From Candidula unifasciata (Eukaryota; Mollusca; Gastropoda; Stylommatophora; Geomitridae), in assembly GCA_905116865.2 (NCBI GenBank), contig CAJHNH020006212.1, positions 67,001 through 131,000 on the forward strand: a DNA stretch of 64,000 bases, in the 5' to 3' direction. Positions 58,201 through 64,000 of this stretch are shown in pieces; position 1 is the stretch's first letter, and each line of letters begins with the position of its first letter. The translations under genes and the position numbers were made by a program. Below the pieces are notes generated by a model, which saw only the letters and a program-made list of their open reading frames with translations, was not told the DNA's origin and ran no database searches.

Positions 58201-61200
58201 GGCATACACTGGTTCCCTCATCAGTCTACTTCATACATGAATACACTGTTCCCCTCATCAGTCTACTTCGTACAGGCATACACTGGTCTCCTCATCAGTC
58301 TACTTCGTACATGCATACACTGGTCCCCTCATCAGTCTACTTCATACAGGCATACACTGGTTCCCTCATCAGTCTACTTCGTACATGCATACACTGGTTC
58401 CCTCATCAGTCTACTTCGTACAGGCATACACTGGTCCCCCTCATCAGTCTACTTCGTACAGGCATACACTGGTTCCCTCATCAGTCTACTTCATACAGGC
58501 ATACACTGGTTCCCTCATCAGTCTACTTCATACATGAATACACTGTTCCCCTCATCAGTCTACTTCGTACAGGCATACACTGGTCTCCTCATCAGTCTAC
58601 TTCATACATGAATACACTGTTCCCCTCATCAGTCTACTTCGTACAGGCATACACTGGTCTCCTCATCAATCTACTTCATACAGGCATACACTGGTCCCCT
58701 CATCAGTCTACTTCATACATGAATACACTGTTCCCCTCATCAGTCTACTTCGTACAGGCATACACTGGTCTCCTCATCAGTCTACTTCGTACAGGCATAC
58801 ACTGGTCTCCTCATCAGTCGACTTCATACAGGCATACACTGGTCTCCTCATCAGTCTACTTCATACAGGCATACACTGGTTCCTCTCATCAGTCTACTTC
58901 ATACATGCATACACTGGTCCCCTCATCAGTCTACTTCGTACAGGCATACACTGGTCCCCTCATCAGTCTACTTCGTACAGGCATACACTGGTCTCCTCAT
59001 CAGTCTACTTCGTACAGGCATACACTGGTCTCCTCATCAGTCTACTTCGTACAGGCATACACTGTTCCCCTCATCAGTCTACTTCGTACAGGCATACACT
59101 GGTCTCCTCATCAGTCTACTTCATACAGGCATACACTGGTCTCCTCATCAGTCTACTTCGTACAGGCATACACTGGTCCCCTCATCAGTCTACTTCATAC
59201 AGGCATACACTGGTTCCCTCATCAGTCTACTTCGTACATGCATACACTGGTTCCCTCATCAGTCTACTTCATACAGGCATACACTGGTTCCCTCATCAGT
59301 CTACTTCATACAGGCATACACTGGTTCCCTCATCAGTCTACTTCATACAGGCATACACTGGTTCCCCTCATCAGTCTACTTCATACAGGCATACACTGGT
59401 TCCCTCATCAGTCTACTTCCAGGCATACACTGGTCCCCTCATCAGTCTACTTCGTACAGGCATACACTGGTCCCCTCATCAGTCTACTTCATACAGGCAT
59501 ACACTGGTCTCCTCATCAGTCTACTTCATACAGGCATACACTGGTCCCCTCCTCAGTCTACTTCGTACAGGCATACACTGGTCCCCTCATCAGTCTACTT
59601 CGTACAGGCATACACTGGTCCCCCTCATCAGTCTACTTCATACAGGCATACACTGGTTCCCTCATCAGTCTACTTCGTACATGGCATACACTGGTCCCCC
59701 TCATCAGTCTACTTCGTACAGGCATACACTGGTCCCTCCTACTTCATCAGTCTACTTCGTACAGGCATACACTGGTCTCCTCATCAGTCTACTTCATACA
59801 GGCATACACTGTTCCCCTCATCAGTCTACTTCGTACAGGCATACACTGGTCTCCTCATCAGTCTACTTCGTACAGGCATACACTGGTCTCCTCATCAGTC
59901 AGTCTGGTCCTTCTTCGTACAGGCATCACTACACTGGTCCCCTCATCAGTCTACTTCGTACAGGCATACACTGGTCTCCTCATCAGTCTACTTCATACAG
60001 GCATACACTGGTCTCCTCATCAGTCTACTTCGTACAGGCATACACTGGTCTCCTCATCAGTCTACTTCGTACAGGCATACACTGGTCCCCTCATCAGTCT
60101 ACTTCATACAGGCATACACTGGTCCCCTCATCAGTCTACTTCGTACAGGCATACACTGGTCATCCCTACTTCATCAGTCCTACTTCCTCATCAGTACAGG
60201 CATACACTGGTCCCCTCATCAGTCTACTTCATACAGGCATACACTGGTCCCCTCATCAGTCTACTTCGTACAGGCATACACTGGTCTCCTCATCAGTCTA
60301 CTTCGTACAGGCATACACTGGTCTCCTCATCAGTCTACTTCATACAGGCATACACTGGTCTCCTCATCAGTCTACTTCATACATGAATACACTGTTCCCC
60401 TCATCAGTCTACTTCATACATGAATACACTGGTCCCCTCATCAGTCTACTTCGTACAGGCATACACTGTTCCCCTCATCAGTCTACTTCGTACAGGCATA
60501 CACTGGTCTCCTCATCAGTCTACTTCGTACAGGCATACACTGGTCTCCTCATCAGTCTACTTCGTACAGGCATACACTGTTCCCCTCATCAGTCTACTTC
60601 ATACAGGCATACACTGGTTCCCTCATCAGTCTACTTCATACAGGCATACACTGGTCCCCTCATCAGTCTACTTCGTACAGGCATACACTGGTCCCCTCAT
60701 CAGTCTACTTCGTACAGGCATACACTGGTCTCCTCATCAGTCTACTTCGTACAGGCATACACTGGTCTCCTCATCAGTCTACTTCATACAGGCATACACT
60801 GGTCCCCTCATCAGTCTACTTCATACAGGCATACACTGGTCTCCTCATCAGTCTACTTCGTACAGGCATACACTGGTCCCCTCATAAGTCTACTTCATAC
60901 AGGCATACACTGGTCTCCTCATCAGTCTACTTCGTACAGGCATACACTGTTCCCCTCATCAGTCTACTTCATACAGGCATACACTGGTCCCCTCATCAGT
61001 CTACTTCATACAGGCATACACTGGTCCCCTCGTCAGTCTACTTCATACAGGCATACACTGGTCTCCTCATCAGTCTACTTCATACAGGCATACACTGGTT
61101 CCCTCATCAGTCTACTTCATACAGGCATACACTGGTCCCCTCGTCAGTCTACTTCGTACAGGCATACACTGGTCCCCTCATCAGTCTACTTCGTACAGGC

Positions 61201-63321
61201 ATACACTGGTCCCCTCATCAGTCTACTTCGTACAGGCATACACTGGTCTCCTCATCAGTCTACTTCATACAGGCATACACTGGTTCCCTCATCAGTCTAC
61301 TTCGTATAGGCATACACTGGTCCCCTCATCAGTCTACTTCGTACAGGCATACACTGGTCTCCTCATCAGTCTACTTCGTACAGGCATACACTGGTCCCCT
61401 CATCAGTCTACTTCATACAGGCATACACTGGTTCCCTCATCAGTCTACTTCGTACATGCATACACTGGTTCCCTCATCAGTCTACTTCGTACATGCATAC
61501 ACTGGTTCCCTCATCAGTCTACTTCATACAGGCATACACTGGTTCCCTCATCAGTCTACTTTATACAGGCATACACTGGTTCCCTCATCAGTCTACTTCA
61601 TACAGGCATACACTGGTCTCCTCATCAGTCTACTTCGTACAGGCATACACTGTTCCCCTCATCAGTCTACTTCGTACAGGCATACACTGGTCTCCTCATC
61701 AGTCTACTTCATACAGGCATACACTGGTCTCCTCATCAGTCTACTTCGTACAGGCATACACTGGTTCCCTCATCAGTCTACTTCGTACATGCATACACTG
61801 GTTCCCTCATCAGTCTACTTCATACAGGCATACACTGGTTCCCTCATCAGTCTACTTCATACAGGCATACACTGGTTCCCTCATCAGTCTACTTCATACA
61901 GGCATACACTGGTTCCCTCATCAGTCTACTTCATAAAGGCATACACTGGTCCCCTCATCAGTCTACTTCGTACAGGCATACACTGTTCCCCTCATCAGTC
62001 TACTTCGTACAGGCATACACTGGTCTCCTCATCAGTCTACTTCATACAGGCATACACTGGTCTCCTCATCAGTCTACTTCATACATGAATACACTGTTCC
62101 CCTCATCAGTCTACTTCGTACAGGCATACACTGGTCTCCTCATCAGTCTACTTCGTACAGGCATACACTGGTCTCCTCATCAGTCTACTTCATACATGAA
62201 TACACTGTTCCCCTCATCAGTCTACTTCATACATGAATACACTGGTCCCCTCATCAGTCTACTTCGTACAGGCATACACTGTTCCCCTCATCAGTCTACT
62301 TCGTACAGGCATACACTGGTCTCCTCATCAGTCTACTTCGTACAGGCATACACTGGTCTCCTCATCAGTCTACTTCGTACAGGCATACACTGTTCCCCTC
62401 ATCAGTCTACTTCGTACAGGCATACACTGGTCTCCTCATCAGTCTACTTCGTACAGGCATACACTGGTCTCCTCATCAGTCTACTTCGTACGGGCATACA
62501 CTGGTCCCCTCATCAGTCTACTTCATACGGGCATACACTGGTCCCCTCATCAGTCTACTTCATACAGGCATACACTGGTCTCCTCATCAGTCTACTTCGT
62601 ACAGGCATACACTGGTCTCCTCATCAGTCTACTTCATACAGGCATACACTGGTCCCCTCATCAGTCTACTTCGTACAGACATACACTGGTTCCCTCATCA
62701 GCCTACTTCGTACAGGCATACACTGGTCCCCTCATCAGTCTACTTCATACAGGCATACACTGGTCCCCTCATCAGTCTACTTCATACAGACATACACTGG
62801 TCTCCTCATCAGTCTACTTCATACAGGCATACACTGGTCCCCTCGTCAGTCTACTTCGTACAGGCATACACTGGTCCCCTCATCAGTCTACTTCGTACAG
62901 GCATACACTGGTCCCCTCATCAGTCTACTTCGTACAGGCATACACTGGTCTCCTCGTCAGTCTACTTCGTACAGACATACACTGGTCCCCTCATCAGTCT
63001 ACTTCGTACAGGCATACACTGGTCCCCTCGTCAGTCTACTTCGTACAGACATACACTGGTCCCCTCATCAGTCTACTTCGTACAGGCATACACTGGTCCC
63101 CTCATCAGTCTACTTCGTACAGGCATACACTGGTCTCCTCGTCAGTCTACTTCGTACAGGCATACACTGGTCTCCTCGTCAGTCTACTTCATACAGGCAT
63201 ACACTGGTCCCCTCGTCAGTCTACTTCGTACAGGCATACACTGGTCCCCTCATCAGTCTACTTCGTACAGGCATACACTGGTCTCTTCGTCAGTCTACTT
63301 CGTACAGGCATACACTGGTAA
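55292..63321 (+). repeat. 8-kb satellite of 37-bp units, about 215 copies
   Basis: Unit cccctcatcagtctacttcg + tacaggcatacactggt. No TAA, TAG or TGA occurs in the unit in any forward phase, so all three plus frames are open for long distances (up to 1,748 codons, 55140-60386). Frames break mainly where the variant catacatgaat brings in a TGA. Between 59600 and 60190 several units carry small insertions. This is intron satellite, not a protein gene. Confidence 0.97.
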
Positions 63322-63600
63322 GGTTCACAGATTCACCTGAAATCTGTCAGTTGGAGAAGTTCATCAGCCTATAATTTCACTCATTTGTTCGTCAAAATCA
63401 TCAGTTAGGAGTTCATTAACACAACGTTGCTGTCATCACAGCACACCTGAAAGTCTCTCTTTCTCTATCCAGTTCTTCCTGTGGTCTTTCATAGCCGATA
63501 CATCTTCAGTGTCTTGTATCCACTTTCACTTAGGTCTGTTTTTGCATTGTTTGCCGGAACTGTAACCTCCATGTGTTCATTTATTACTGGATACTTTTTG
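63322..63600. other. Unique sequence after the 37-bp satellite
   Basis: Intron 2 of the ZC2HC1-like gene continues here. The expected next exon (starting with the His ligand of the finger) was not found before the window end. Confidence 0.5.
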
Positions 63601-63980
63601 ATTTTGTGCTCCTTATATGTTACCAAACACTTCAGTGTTTGATAGGTTGTTGATGTTTCCACAGACAAAAAACTCCAATGTATGATAGATTGTTGATGTA
63701 TCCACAGACAAAACACTCCAGTGTTTAATAGTTTGTTGACATGTCCACAGGTAAAACTCTCCAATGTTTGAAAGATTGTTGATGTGTCCACAGATAAAAC
63801 GCTCCAATGTTTGATAGACTGTTGATGTGTCCACAGATAAAACATTTTAGTTTTTTTTTCTTGTTGTTGTAATTCACAGACAAAACACTCAAGTGTTTGA
63901 TAGATTATTGGTGTAATTCGCAGACAAAACACACTTTGATAGATTTTTGATGTGTCCACAGACAAAACATTCAAAGGTTT
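63600..63980 (+). repeat. 43-bp tandem repeat, about eight copies
   Basis: Unit gtttgatagattgttgatgt + gtccacagacaaaacactcc, diverged, running to near the window edge. A 161-codon minus frame across it is an artefact. Confidence 0.85.
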
Positions 63981-64000
63981 GCAAAAAGACTGCAGCGACT

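Noticed and set aside
55140..63374. Giant repeat protein with up to 1,748 codons
   Set aside because: The 37-bp unit has no stop in any forward phase, and frames overlap equally well in three phases. The array lies in an intron between a real exon donor (55146) and the window end.

Overview
This is eukaryotic nuclear DNA. It has intron-split genes with GT-AG junctions, no operons, many degenerate non-LTR retrotransposons and tRNA-derived SINEs, and a very large share of tandem repeats. The style (RTE-like LINEs and SINEs ending in GAA repeats, AT-rich introns) suggests a lophotrochozoan, perhaps a gastropod mollusc; that taxon is an impression, not a proof. Almost all of the long open frames in the window are tandem-repeat or transposon artefacts.

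Two host genes can be read. The first is on the minus strand from about 29.47 kb down to 2.16 kb. It is an SLC25A32-type mitochondrial carrier (folate/FAD transporter family). Seven coding exons join in frame to 317 residues, very near the human length of about 315, with all three carrier signature motifs. An eighth exon at 12.3 kb encodes a second version of the last carrier helix, uses the same splice phase, and has its own stop followed by a splice donor. This predicts two C-terminal isoforms.

The second gene is on the plus strand: the 5' end of a C2HC-zinc-finger (ZC2HC1-like) gene. It has a 10-base coding start at 40.48 kb and a second exon at 55.08 kb that carries the CxxC half of the finger. 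An 8.5-kb satellite of 51/55-bp units (43.98-52.45 kb) lies in its first intron and an 8-kb satellite of 37-bp units (55.29-63.32 kb) lies in its second. Two small, phase-compatible candidate 5' exons lie at 33.38 and 35.46 kb.

Between and inside these genes are at least ten other minisatellite families (units of 15, 17, 25, 27, 29, 31-33, 33, 43, 60, 80 and 86 bp), long TA and CA microsatellites, several LINE fragments (reverse transcriptase, endonuclease and RNase H remnants, all broken), and at least three SINE families. There is also a 1.4-kb retroposon with a clear 13-bp target duplication, a 930-bp foldback element, and a piggyBac-like TTAA MITE whose empty site is preserved in a paralogous repeat elsewhere in the window. 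No CRISPR array, rRNA or functional tRNA gene was seen.
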